Positions 1 to 8,521 of a stretch of 64,000 bases of DNA are shown piece after piece. How positions within the stretch are numbered: the stretch's first letter is position 1; each line of letters begins with the position of its first letter. The translations under genes were made by a program, and so were the position numbers. Origin of the DNA: Dyadobacter psychrophilus. GTDB taxonomy: Bacteria > Bacteroidota > Bacteroidia > Cytophagales > Spirosomataceae. Location of the stretch: positions 1,581,604-1,645,603 of the forward strand of contig NZ_FUZA01000002.1 of NCBI RefSeq assembly GCF_900167945.1, in the 5' to 3' direction. The notes beneath the pieces were generated by a model, which had not been told where the DNA came from, did no database searches, and saw only the letters and a program-made list of their open reading frames with translations.

Positions 1-1431
1 AGTTGGGCTGCCGCTGATGATCGTGCGGGAGCGCAGGCGTTCGAGAACGCTGGTTCCTTTTTCGGGATCCACCACATCGCGGCCAACCTGATTAATGAAT
101 TTTTCCAATGTATGCGAGCCGCCCATGCCCAAATAACCTCGACCGTTTCCATCGGAATTGATATAAATCACTGCTTTATCATTCAATAACGTCTTGTATT
201 TTTCTACCCACTCGGTCGAACCAAGCAAACCCGGCTCTTCGCCATCCCACCAGCAATAAACGATCGATCTTTTTGGCTTCCAGCCTGTTTTGACCAACTC
301 CCCCAATGCACGCGCCTCTTCCAACTCCGCCACCGCGCCACTCACGGGATCCGCCGCCCCGAAGACCCACGCATCATGGTGGTTTCCGCGGATGATCCAT
401 TGATCCGGAAATTCGCTTCCTTTTAATGTGGCGATCACATTATAGCAAGCCACAATGTCAAAATTGAATTCCAGTTTCAAATGCACTTTTGCCGGGCCGG
501 GACCAATGTGGTAAGTGATTGGCAATGCACCGCGCCAGGCCGCAGGTGCAACTTGTCCGCCCAATGCTTTCAATAATGGCAATGCGTCGGCATAAGAAAT
601 CGGCAAAACCGGGATTTTCATCATGGCAGGCGCTTGCTCGACGGCGAGGCGCTTGTTTTGCGCATCGGCATAAAATCCATTGGTCAAAGGATCTCCGGGC
701 GCTTGCGGCAGATCCACTACCGAGCCGCGCTGCGCTCCCGTTTCATTTTTATAAGGTCCTTTCGGATACACATCTCCCTGAAAATAACCATCTTCCTTGG
801 GATCCGAATAAATAATGCAGCCAATAGCGCCGTGCTCGTAAGCAACTTTCGGCTTGATCCCCCGCCAGGAATTGCCATATTTGGCGATCACAATTTTGCC
901 CTTAACATCAATTCCCATCTTTGCAAGCTCCTCATAATCATCAGGAATGCCATAATTTACAAACACAAGCTCGGCTGTCACATCGCCATTGGCCGAATAG
1001 GCATGATAAGGCGGTAGAACATCCTTAGTCTGCGCCGAAGTTGCATCTTCCTTAAATGGTTTTTCCATCAAAGACGCTTTGAACTTCGTAGGCTCAGTCA
1101 GTTCCAAAACCCTGAGTTTTGGCGTCGGGAATAGGACGTGAACTGTATCAATTTTTGTATCAAAACCCCAGGAAGTTAGTTTGTCTTTGATAAAAAGTGC
1201 ATTTTTAAGGCCATAGGCCGAGCCTACCTGATGCGGATAGGCGGTCATGAGCTTCATCCAATCTTTCAAATTATTGGCTTGAAGTTGCTTGTCAAATGTG
1301 GCTTCAAGGTCTATTTCTTTTTTGGCTGCGTCCGACCCAAAACCCATGAGTTGCTGGGCATGCAAGTTGGTGGTCAATGTCAGGGTAAACAGGAAAATGC
1401 AGGTTGAGGCTTTTCTGAAAATCTTGTGCAT
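1..1431 (-). CDS. M28 family metallopeptidase, glutamate carboxypeptidase II-like (partial, C-terminus beyond window)
   Basis: The reverse strand reads openly from an ATG at 1429-1431 to base 1, giving 477 codons without a stop. The product opens with a secretion signal (basic start, hydrophobic stretch, then HAQQ). A PA-like insert follows (around residues 150-220, with GKIVIAKYGNSWRGIK). The M28 core then shows RGNHHDAWVFGAADPVSG and WWDGEEPGLLGSTEW. The first carries the zinc-binding His and Asp of the family and the second the catalytic Glu-Glu pair. This arrangement is that of the glutamate carboxypeptidase II / transferrin-receptor-like branch (M28B), which removes C-terminal glutamate or similar residues from peptides outside the cytoplasm. 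The substrate here is not known. The C-terminal dimerisation domain lies outside the window. It is transcribed away from the XRE regulator at 1566. Confidence 0.9.
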   Translation of the reverse strand, partial: MHKIFRKASTCIFLFTLTLTTNLHAQQLMGFGSDAAKKEIDLEATFDKQLQANNLKDWMKLMTAYPHQVGSAYGLKNALFIKDKLTSWGFDTKIDTVHVLFPTPKLRVLELTEPTKFKASLMEKPFKEDATSAQTKDVLPPYHAYSANGDVTAELVFVNYGIPDDYEELAKMGIDVKGKIVIAKYGNSWRGIKPKVAYEHGAIGCIIYSDPKEDGYFQGDVYPKGPYKNETGAQRGSVVDLPQAPGDPLTNGFYADAQNKRLAVEQAPAMMKIPVLPISYADALPLLKALGGQVAPAAWRGALPITYHIGPGPAKVHLKLEFNFDIVACYNVIATLKGSEFPDQWIIRGNHHDAWVFGAADPVSGAVAELEEARALGELVKTGWKPKRSIVYCWWDGEEPGLLGSTEWVEKYKTLLNDKAVIYINSDGNGRGYLGMGGSHTLEKFINQVGRDVVDPEKGTSVLERLRSRTIISGSPT

Positions 1432-1565
1432 CGGATGGGAGTGAATGGTTGAGTAACAGGATTGCCTAAGATAGTGATTTGTTCAATTTGCCGCCCAAAC
1501 GCCGCAATAAAACCGCAACAAACCATTAAATTCAACCATTAAATTTGCTTCAAAACATCTTCACT

Positions 1566-2141
1566 ATGAGCAAACTAACCATCTCTGACCAAATTCGTAC
1601 GCTGCGGAAAAGCAAAGGCCTTTCGCAGGAAGCACTGGCCGAAAACGCGGGCATTAACCTCCGTACTTTGCAGCGCATTGAAACGGGAAATGCCATTCCG
1701 CGAGGAGAAACGTTGCGGCTGCTGGCGCGGGCACTGGATGTGTCGGTGCAGGAAATGTCGGCAATGATCGAAGCACCGGCTATGGTAACCGAGGACGATC
1801 CTGGATTTTTGAAATTAATGAGCCTTTCCGCACTGAGCTTTTGGTTTATCCCTTTCGGAAATATCCTGCTGCCGCTCGCGTTTTGGATTTTGAAAAAGAA
1901 TAAAATCAATGGCGTCGCCGAGCTTGGCAAACGCATAGTAAACTTTCAGATCATCTGGTCACTCTTCACTTACGGATTGGCGGCATTTCTGATTCTACCC
2001 GTTTTATTTGGGCAAATTTTTGTCAATCCGCTCATTATGATGCCGGTTATGCTGCTGTTATACATCGCCAACACGGTTTATATCATTGTCGCCACCAAAA
2101 AAATTACCCGTAATGAAAGCGAGCTTTATGCTCAAATTTAG
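1566..2141 (+). CDS. XRE-family helix-turn-helix regulator with C-terminal membrane domain
   Basis: The 191-residue product starts at ATG 1566 (MSKLTISDQ); an upstream in-frame start at 1545 would add seven residues and is less likely. Residues about 5-60 form a lambda-repressor-like HTH (IRTLRKSKGLSQEALAENAG, then LRTLQRIETG). The C-terminal half carries three to four hydrophobic segments resembling DUF4870-type membrane domains. A DNA-binding domain joined to membrane helices suggests a membrane-tethered regulator, but the signal it senses cannot be read from sequence. It is divergent from the M28 peptidase, with about 135 bp of shared upstream DNA. Confidence 0.8.
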   Translation: MSKLTISDQIRTLRKSKGLSQEALAENAGINLRTLQRIETGNAIPRGETLRLLARALDVSVQEMSAMIEAPAMVTEDDPGFLKLMSLSALSFWFIPFGNILLPLAFWILKKNKINGVAELGKRIVNFQIIWSLFTYGLAAFLILPVLFGQIFVNPLIMMPVMLLLYIANTVYIIVATKKITRNESELYAQI

Positions 2142-2227
2142 ATCCGCGGGTTTCGCATAGCAGTAAACGTTTCCGTCCCAAGCCACTTCTGGCAAACTTT
2201 TTGTCAAAGGCCGGAAACTTCATTGCT

Positions 2228-3304
2228 ATGCTTCATCAAAAAACGATTGACGACCTGCTTACTATCCATGAAATCTACATGGAACGCGACGTGCCCACGT
2301 ATGAACGCGGACGGGAAATTTTAGCTAAATATCCTGATGCAAAGCGCATTGAAGTTGATTCACACTGGAAAATTCCTGAGCTTTTCGGGTTTGAAGGTTC
2401 TGTTGATGACTGGCTTTGGAATAAAAAGAATGTACTGATCCTGGGCACGAAAAAAGGCCTGACTTGCCGTGCAAACACGCGCAGTTCACATTGGGTAGCA
2501 CCGTCGCAGTCCAACGGCTGCACCATGTCGTGTTCCTACTGCTATGTTCCGCGCAGGAAAGGGTATGCGAATCCGATTTCGATTTTTGTGAACATTGAAC
2601 AGATCATGAAATATCTCCGGGGCCACGCCGGACGCCAGGGTATTAAAACCGAACCCGATGCCATAGACCCGGAATATTGGGTGTATGAAATTGGCGAAAA
2701 TGGCGACTGCTCTGCGGACGCGGCGATTTGTGATAATGTCAAAAACCTGATCGACCTCTACAAAGAACTGCCTAATGCCAAGCTCACCTTCGCAACGAAA
2801 TTTGTAAACCGCGGGATGCTGAGCTATGATCCGCAGCGTAAAACCCGTATCCGGTTCAGCCTCATGCCGCACCAAATGTCCAAGCTCGTCGACGTCCGCA
2901 CAACGCCCATCAGCGAGCGCATTGCGGTGATGAATGAATTTCGGGAAGCGGGTTACGAGGTGAATGTCAGCTTTGCGCCTGTGATCTATTACGAAGGCTG
3001 GCTGGACGACTGGTATGCGCTCTTTGACGAGATGAACCAGGTTTTGGATGAAGCCACCAAAGCACAGCTGGCCACAGAAATCATTTTCCTGACCCATAAC
3101 GACCGGCTGCACGAAGTGAACCTGGGCTGGCATCCCAAAGCCGAGGAAGTGCTTTGGAAGCCAGAAATCCAGCAAGTGAAATACAGCCAGACCGGCCAGA
3201 AAAATGTGCGTTACAAAAACAACATCAAACGCGAAATTGTCGGCGAACTTGTGAATGCGGTATCGTCACAACTTCCTTATTGCCAGATCCGCTACGCATT
3301 TTAA
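2228..3304 (+). CDS. Radical SAM protein, spore photoproduct lyase (SPL) family
   Basis: I chose the ATG at 2228 (MLHQKTIDD); the longer frame to 2201 begins with TTG. The 358-residue protein has a radical-SAM CxxxCxxC motif, in the segment SNGCTMSCSYCYVPRRKG, at residues about 98-105 of the chosen start. This binds the 4Fe-4S cluster that cleaves S-adenosylmethionine. Overall similarity is to the spore photoproduct lyase-like family common in Bacteroidota. Classical SPL repairs the thymine dimer of spore DNA. This organism is not expected to sporulate, so the substrate may be another DNA lesion or something else. It stands alone between the XRE regulator and a convergent RibD-C reductase, with a 9-bp gap between stop codons. 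Confidence 0.85.
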   Translation: MLHQKTIDDLLTIHEIYMERDVPTYERGREILAKYPDAKRIEVDSHWKIPELFGFEGSVDDWLWNKKNVLILGTKKGLTCRANTRSSHWVAPSQSNGCTMSCSYCYVPRRKGYANPISIFVNIEQIMKYLRGHAGRQGIKTEPDAIDPEYWVYEIGENGDCSADAAICDNVKNLIDLYKELPNAKLTFATKFVNRGMLSYDPQRKTRIRFSLMPHQMSKLVDVRTTPISERIAVMNEFREAGYEVNVSFAPVIYYEGWLDDWYALFDEMNQVLDEATKAQLATEIIFLTHNDRLHEVNLGWHPKAEEVLWKPEIQQVKYSQTGQKNVRYKNNIKREIVGELVNAVSSQLPYCQIRYAF

Positions 3305-3313
3305 GCTGATTGT

Positions 3314-3922
3314 CTAATCATCCGCAGCATTGCCAGTCGGCACTTCGCCATTGGGTATGAATGTGGCGCAGATCACGCCCGTGGAAGACACAGCGCTTTT
3401 CGTCAATTTGAGGCCACTAGGAAGCGTCCCTCCGGCAAAAAGTTTTTTCCCTTTTCCCAACACCACGGGATAAATCCACAGGTTTATCTGGTCTATCAGC
3501 CCGTGCCGGAACAAGGACTGGATAAAATCAGCACTGCCCCACATGTGCAGATCGGGCCCGTCCCCGGCTTTCAGCGCTTTAACCTGTTCAATGGTGTCGC
3601 CATTAAGCAAAACGGTCCCCTCCCAATTGGCATCGGACAACGTTTGCGTAGCCACATATTTTTTGATTTTATTAAATTTCTCCGCGATCGGTCCGGACTG
3701 ATTGGGCCAGTATGGCTCCCAAATATCAAAAGTAAAACGTCCCAGAAGCAAATCGTACTCCTCATTCAGTGCCGCAAAAAGCGTTTCCCTCGTAACGTCA
3801 TCGGAATAAGTCGCCGACCACCCGCCCAGCTCAAAACCGCCCGTTGTATCCTCATCCGGCCCACCCGGTCCCTGAATTACTCCGTCCAAACTCAAATGTT
3901 CATTGATGATGATCCTTCTCAT
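3314..3922 (-). CDS. Dihydrofolate reductase family protein (RibD C-terminal domain)
   Basis: This 202-residue protein begins MRRIIINEHLSLDGVIQGPG, the usual N-terminus of the small RibD-C/DHFR-like reductases. The family signature continues with DLLLGRFTFDIWEPYWP and with LHMWGSADFIQSL near residue 130, which corresponds to the NADPH-binding GS segment. These proteins share the fold of dihydrofolate reductase and of the reductase half of RibD, but most have no proven substrate. Single gene, convergent with the radical-SAM gene. Confidence 0.88.
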   Translation of the reverse strand: MRRIIINEHLSLDGVIQGPGGPDEDTTGGFELGGWSATYSDDVTRETLFAALNEEYDLLLGRFTFDIWEPYWPNQSGPIAEKFNKIKKYVATQTLSDANWEGTVLLNGDTIEQVKALKAGDGPDLHMWGSADFIQSLFRHGLIDQINLWIYPVVLGKGKKLFAGGTLPSGLKLTKSAVSSTGVICATFIPNGEVPTGNAADD

Positions 3923-4042
3923 GTCGTTTCAAGATTAAATGTTTAAGATTCAATTGACATGTGCAAGTTCAGCAAACGCCGAGCAAGAAACGCGGTGTAA
4001 ATCCGACGATTGCGAGGGGGGAATGCGACAGCAGAATCATTA

Positions 4043-4291
4043 TTATCTTTTCCGCCTCCTAACCTGCGCTGGTTCGACTTCGGCAACGGGATTTAGCGTG
4101 ATCTCCAATTTATTTTTAAAATACTTCACTGTCACTTCCTCTCCACAAGCAAAACCCAAATCTTGGAGCCACTTCCCGCAAAGGCGGATTTCAGGGAAGA
4201 AAACGGCGGGTGTGTTTTCGCGGCGCTGGTATTTTTGGTAGATTTTTAGCTGGCGTTCGCCCTCTTGTGCTATGTCTTTTTCGTGTGTCAT
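4043..4291 (-). CDS. SymE-like toxin of a type I toxin-antitoxin system
   Basis: The 82-residue protein is basic at its C-terminus (QVRRRKR) and carries the SymE core around residues 27-65: PAVFFPEIRLCGKWLQDLGF followed by CGEEVTVKYFKNKLEITL. The core matches the SymE_toxin family, whose E. coli member has an AbrB-like fold, is SOS-induced and is kept silent by the antisense RNA SymR. No protein antitoxin is adjacent. An antisense RNA over the 5' end (around 4250-4330) would be expected but cannot be proved by eye. It is the left boundary of the toxin/defence island. Confidence 0.75.
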   Translation of the reverse strand: MTHEKDIAQEGERQLKIYQKYQRRENTPAVFFPEIRLCGKWLQDLGFACGEEVTVKYFKNKLEITLNPVAEVEPAQVRRRKR

Positions 4292-4628
4292 ACTTGTAGT
4301 TGTTACATTGCAATTATAGCAAGGAAAAAACTTAGAAGAAAACGAAAATAATATATAACAAACTAATTATAAGCTACTTATAACTGATGGATATTACTTT
4401 AAACGCCTATTTTTATACATGAAACGCCAAGTAATTATTGTTTGATGCTATGCATGTGCTTTTGCAAAATTTCTTTTTTTGCTAAAAAATCTTGATTGCT
4501 CGCTTAATTGATTTGCCGAAAGTGCATAGCTTTATCAGGTTTCTGTTTGGTGCAGGTCTTTGATTTAAACATTGAGTAGACGCCGCCCCTACATGACTTA
4601 ACAACATAAAGTAGCCTCCTCAAACTGC
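4292..4628. other. AT-rich intergenic region between symE-like gene and the XRE-ImmA operon
   Basis: This 337-bp stretch separates two divergently transcribed genes and must hold both promoters and any antisense RNA regulating the SymE-like gene. It is markedly AT-rich (for example around 4330-4390). I see no convincing open frame or strong hairpin in it. Confidence 0.5.
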
Positions 4629-5801
4629 ATGGCAGACAAAGCATTTATCACACCTATAGTATTTAAATGGGCTCGCGAGTCCGCAAAAATGTCCGTTGAA
4701 ACAGCGGCATCAAAAGTTAATGTTCCTGTCGAAAGATTACGAGATTGGGAAGCAGGCACAACTCAGCCAACAATTAAGCAAGCCCAAACATTAGCGAGAG
4801 CCTATAAAAGGCCATTTGCATTATTCTTCCTTCCCGACATTCCTCGCGATTTTCAACCATTGCAAGATTTTCGTCGAAGCGATTCCAAACCATTAAGTAC
4901 AGGCTCCGTCTTTATTATTCGCGAAATTCAGCAGAAACAGGTCTGGATCAGCGAAACGAATGAAGGAAACAGCGAATCACGATTTGCATTTGTGGGACGA
5001 TTTTCAATCAAAGACAATCCGGCCGATGTTGCGCACGATATCCTGAAAACGCTCGATATTTCTCCTGCCAAATACCTCAATGGGAATGCGATGAAGGAAT
5101 GGATAGATAAAGCAGAGGCGAAAGGCATTTTTATCTCAAGAACAAGTTTCATAAACTCACACCTCACATTAGATCGTGACGAATTACAAGGCTTCGCGAT
5201 TGCTGATCCTTATGCGCCATTTGTCTTCATCAATTCCGAGGACTGGAATGCCCCACAATTATTTACACTTGTTCACGAGCTCGCTCATATCTGGATTGCG
5301 GCTACGGGCATTTCTGCCGATGTAGAGCCAAGCCTTCAGAAAGCCGATCGAATGCACCCGATTGAGCTATTTTGTAACGAAGTAGCTGCAAATGCATTGA
5401 TACCTGGTAATTTATTAGCAAGCTTGGGCAGTAACATTTACCATTCAGCACCTCAAATTTTCAGTGCAGCAAAAACATTCGGGGTAAGCTCATTTGCATT
5501 ACTTGTCCGAGCATTGAATTTGAATTTGATTTCCTTAGATCAATACAAAAGCCTAAAAAGGGCAGCCGATGCCGAGTTCAAAGCTTTTCTTATCAAAGAA
5601 GCTGAGAAAAAAGCCAGACAAAAAGAAAGTGCTGGCGGGCCGAGCTACTATTTATTGCAAATTCAAAAAAACAGCCGACTATTTACTCAAACCGTTCTGG
5701 ACGCTTTTCGTGGCGGCAGCCTTGAACCAACTCAGGCAAGTTCGCTACTCAACGTGAAAATCAATCACTTTCACAATTTAGAAGCCCAGTTATATAAATG
5801 A
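4629..5801 (+). CDS. XRE HTH domain fused to ImmA/IrrE metallopeptidase (COG2856 type)
   Basis: The 390-residue protein has an N-terminal XRE-type HTH (residues about 12-65, KMSVETAASKVNVPVERLRD) and a central zinc-peptidase domain. The HExxH motif HELAH lies at residues 216-220 within LFTLVHELAHIWIAATG, and a downstream acidic residue in LFCNEVAANALIPG is the likely third ligand. In ImmA/IrrE proteins this domain cleaves a repressor. In the XRE-fused form it often serves as the antitoxin or regulator half of toxin-antitoxin modules. Its last codons overlap the start of the DUF4411 gene by 4 bp (ATGA), which indicates translational coupling. Base composition is AT-richer than the genes outside the island. 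Confidence 0.88.
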   Translation: MADKAFITPIVFKWARESAKMSVETAASKVNVPVERLRDWEAGTTQPTIKQAQTLARAYKRPFALFFLPDIPRDFQPLQDFRRSDSKPLSTGSVFIIREIQQKQVWISETNEGNSESRFAFVGRFSIKDNPADVAHDILKTLDISPAKYLNGNAMKEWIDKAEAKGIFISRTSFINSHLTLDRDELQGFAIADPYAPFVFINSEDWNAPQLFTLVHELAHIWIAATGISADVEPSLQKADRMHPIELFCNEVAANALIPGNLLASLGSNIYHSAPQIFSAAKTFGVSSFALLVRALNLNLISLDQYKSLKRAADAEFKAFLIKEAEKKARQKESAGGPSYYLLQIQKNSRLFTQTVLDAFRGGSLEPTQASSLLNVKINHFHNLEAQLYK

Positions 5802-6307
5802 GTAATGACAATAAAAAGTACTGCCTGGACGCCAACGTGCTGATCCAGGCCTGGAACTTCTATTATTCTCCAAAATTCTGCCCAAGCTATTGGGATGTGC
5901 TGAATGAGTTAGGAAAGGCCGGGAAAATCTTTGTTCCAAATATGGTCTATGAAGAAATCGTCCGAACCGACGATGATTTATGTAAATGGCTCAAAAAAAG
6001 CAGCATAGCAATTAGAGACATCGATGAAAAGGTGATTCAATGCCTGCAAATGATTTGGGCTGCAAATCCTATTCACAAAACATTAGTTGACAATGTGAGA
6101 GGAAGATCTCTGGCCGATCCTTGGGTAATTGCCCATGCAATGTGTGAGGGTGCGGCTGTGGTTACGAAGGAGGAGAAGGTTACTGCATTGAATGCAAGTA
6201 GGGTCAAGATTCCGAATGTTTGTGAAAATATGGGGGTTGAGTGGATGAATGATTTTGGATTGGTTGAAGATATTGGTATTGCATTTGATTGCCTTAGATG
6301 CATCTAG
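5798..6307 (+). CDS. DUF4411 / PIN-like ribonuclease, putative toxin
   Basis: The 169-residue product begins with a PIN-type N-terminus, KYCLDANVLIQAWNFYY, with the first acidic metal ligand at D11. The central segment VPNMVYEEIVRTDDDL holds the second acidic cluster. The C-terminal part SLADPWVIAHAMCEGAAVVTKEE contains the D-x-x-x-x-A pattern with which PIN domains complete their active site. DUF4411 proteins are PIN-like nucleases regularly encoded immediately downstream of XRE-ImmA genes, as here with a 4-bp overlap. The pair is therefore best read as a toxin-antitoxin or abortive-infection module with this protein as the toxin. The RNA target is unknown. It is convergent with the PARIS-like pair. 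Confidence 0.85.
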   Translation: MSNDNKKYCLDANVLIQAWNFYYSPKFCPSYWDVLNELGKAGKIFVPNMVYEEIVRTDDDLCKWLKKSSIAIRDIDEKVIQCLQMIWAANPIHKTLVDNVRGRSLADPWVIAHAMCEGAAVVTKEEKVTALNASRVKIPNVCENMGVEWMNDFGLVEDIGIAFDCLRCI

Positions 6308-6378
6308 GCATTGAAACATAATGTCATGCAAGATCAATCGGGTAAACAAAAAAGGATTCACATGATAAAGTCACGACA

Positions 6379-7224
6379 TCATACAAGACAAATTTCGCAT
6401 CCAACAGATTCGCCCCACTGTCTAACATTTTTGTACAGATTTGTCTTTTTGAAGTGCGCTAGTGAATAAGTTACACGAGATGTGATGCATAGAACTTTAT
6501 CGCCAGAAATCAAGGCTTCCCCTGACTGATTTATATACGCAGACAGCGCCTTGAAAAAATCATGGCCATTCGTAACTTGATAATAGTCATTTCCTTTTTG
6601 CTTTTCCGTATCAATCATTTCGAGCAAGTCATCCAGGTTGAGGAATCTCGCATTCTCGGATTTTGCGAGAATACGCTGGAAAAATTTAGCAAGATCCAGG
6701 CTATTTGTTTGAAACGATAGAAGATCTTGAAATCCGACTTCAAATGAGAATTCAGCGTTGTGCTTATAATTAATCAATCTCAAGTAACTAACGTTTTCGA
6801 TTATTTGAAAGATACTTAATCTGATGTTAGAATGCTCGCTTGGCGGCATATCTGTATTTTCAAACAACAATGAACTTAATATATCATCCTCATATATGAG
6901 GGACATCTCCATATCATGAAAATCAGTCAAAAACATGTTATTCTTTTCGTATGGAGCTTCCTCCAAATGTAAAAAGTCTGCATCCCTTATTCCAATAACA
7001 AGCTTGTGTTTATCAGATAGAGTGGCGACACATTCTTCTAATTTCACGTTCCCCCCTGGAACAGCTTCCACTCGACATTTTGTTAAATCAAACGTTTTAC
7101 GAAACAACCGAATATCTGTGTCGCCTTCAACAAGTACATATGCAATCCCCCTATTATTGGGATGCGAAAGGTCAAGTCGTAGTTCGTTTAGCTTATCCTG
7201 ATAGGTTATAAAGCCTCTTATCAT
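6379..7224 (-). CDS. DUF4435/TOPRIM protein, AriB-like effector of a PARIS-type defence system
   Basis: The 281-residue protein shows the TOPRIM-like DUF4435 pattern: YVLVEGDTDIRLF with Glu at residue 33, VIGIRDADFLHLEE with Asp81 and Asp83, and FHDMEMSLI near residues 102-110. These acidic residues form the metal site of TOPRIM nucleases. A DUF4435 gene directly downstream of an AAA ATPase, here with a 1-bp gap, is the layout of PARIS. In PARIS, AriB is the released nuclease effector; published work reports that AriB cleaves tRNA-Lys and that the system is triggered by the phage DNA-mimic Ocr. Those properties are known for the E. coli system and only inferred here. The gene is AT-rich. Confidence 0.75.
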   Translation of the reverse strand: MIRGFITYQDKLNELRLDLSHPNNRGIAYVLVEGDTDIRLFRKTFDLTKCRVEAVPGGNVKLEECVATLSDKHKLVIGIRDADFLHLEEAPYEKNNMFLTDFHDMEMSLIYEDDILSSLLFENTDMPPSEHSNIRLSIFQIIENVSYLRLINYKHNAEFSFEVGFQDLLSFQTNSLDLAKFFQRILAKSENARFLNLDDLLEMIDTEKQKGNDYYQVTNGHDFFKALSAYINQSGEALISGDKVLCITSRVTYSLAHFKKTNLYKNVRQWGESVGCEICLV

Positions 7225-7225
7225 G

Positions 7226-8521
7226 TTAAAACGTTGATTCTAGGTTATATACCAGATCCCATCTATCATTTATAACCGAAGGTGAGTGTGTGGCCACGAT
7301 TACTTGGAATCTCTGAATTCGAATAATTCTCAATAAATCATTTAAAAATTGCTTTTGCCAGGTAATATGAAGTGATATCTCCGGTTCATCGATAAGAACT
7401 AGCACTCCGGGTCGCGCATTGAAAATCAATTCATATAGTAACACCACTTCATGCTGCTCACCGGAAGATAATTGCGAAAGCTCTAACTCCTTTCCTTTGT
7501 GCGGTTTAAAGTAAAACCCTTTTTCCTTATCGACTTCTATGGTTTTAAATGTAAATCTTCTATCATTTAATATGCCTGTGAACAATTCTAGTTTTTCAAG
7601 AAGGTCATCAAATACACCCAATTTTTGTTCAAAATCATTTATATATACTAAAAGTGCCTTCGCATCCTCCGGACTGTATCTAAGCATTTGTTGCTTTCTT
7701 TCATATAATCCATACTTTGCAAGTTTCTCCTGAGTTTCTTTCAAACTGGCAAATCGGTATAAATAATCAGCCTCAGAAAGCTTGTTTTTTTCTTTAATTA
7801 GGCGATCGGGATAACTACTGTCGAGTCTTTGAGAAATTACAAATGACTCCTGCGAATAATAAGAAATAAGTTGTTTCAATTCTTTGGCATATGTTTGAAT
7901 GGTTTCAATCATGAGGGAATGATCCTTTTCATATCGTGGATTTCTATCATTATTTTTTACTTTTTTAAATAATCGCTGTTCTTTTATCAAATGTACATTC
8001 AGTGCATCAAGATATTTGTTAATCTCGTTGGATTTATATAGGCCGACAGAATCTAATATTTCAGGTGGCAGTTGATCGCCAAACTCGTTAATAATCTCCG
8101 TAATATTTAAAGTTTTATCAGTTCGAAGATCGATCCATTTGTCCTCGTCAATCCGACTGACTGGCAAATATCTATGAAGTGATGATACAAATTCTTTTTG
8201 TACTTTACTAGGATAGTTCATGGTAGCTACTACTTGCCCATACTGTGTTACCTCAAATCTAATCTTAACAGATTTAGAATCTTTGATCTTAGTTATAGAA
8301 ATTAAAGTATAGTCATCTAGCCACACACCAACTCTTTCAAAAACTAAACTCTCAAAAAATGAAAAATTTTTATTAAATAAGTTGAAAATAATATTAAGTA
8401 CCATCGTTTTCCCAAAACCATTTGGGCCAGTGATTATTAAAATATTTTCGTTATTTCTAAAGGATATGGAATAATTAAATATGTCAAAGAGTTTTTCTAT
8501 TCTTATTGATGTTATTTTCAT
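7226..8521 (-). CDS. AAA/ABC-class ATPase, AriA-like sensor of a PARIS-type defence system
   Basis: This 431-residue SMC/OLD-like ATPase has Walker A GPNGFGKT at residues 32-39, an ABC signature LSSGEQ at about 351-356, Walker B VLVLIDEPE at about 373-381, and a switch histidine in ATHSPSVI near 410-417. The roughly 300 residues between them are helical and charged and form the coiled-coil insertion typical of the family. The gene is followed after 1 bp by a DUF4435/TOPRIM gene. In PARIS the ATPase forms a scaffold that holds AriB until a phage protein is sensed. An unrelated AAA-TOPRIM defence pair is the main alternative. Strongly AT-rich compared with the flanking chromosome. Confidence 0.78.
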   Translation of the reverse strand: MKITSIRIEKLFDIFNYSISFRNNENILIITGPNGFGKTMVLNIIFNLFNKNFSFFESLVFERVGVWLDDYTLISITKIKDSKSVKIRFEVTQYGQVVATMNYPSKVQKEFVSSLHRYLPVSRIDEDKWIDLRTDKTLNITEIINEFGDQLPPEILDSVGLYKSNEINKYLDALNVHLIKEQRLFKKVKNNDRNPRYEKDHSLMIETIQTYAKELKQLISYYSQESFVISQRLDSSYPDRLIKEKNKLSEADYLYRFASLKETQEKLAKYGLYERKQQMLRYSPEDAKALLVYINDFEQKLGVFDDLLEKLELFTGILNDRRFTFKTIEVDKEKGFYFKPHKGKELELSQLSSGEQHEVVLLYELIFNARPGVLVLIDEPEISLHITWQKQFLNDLLRIIRIQRFQVIVATHSPSVINDRWDLVYNLESTF

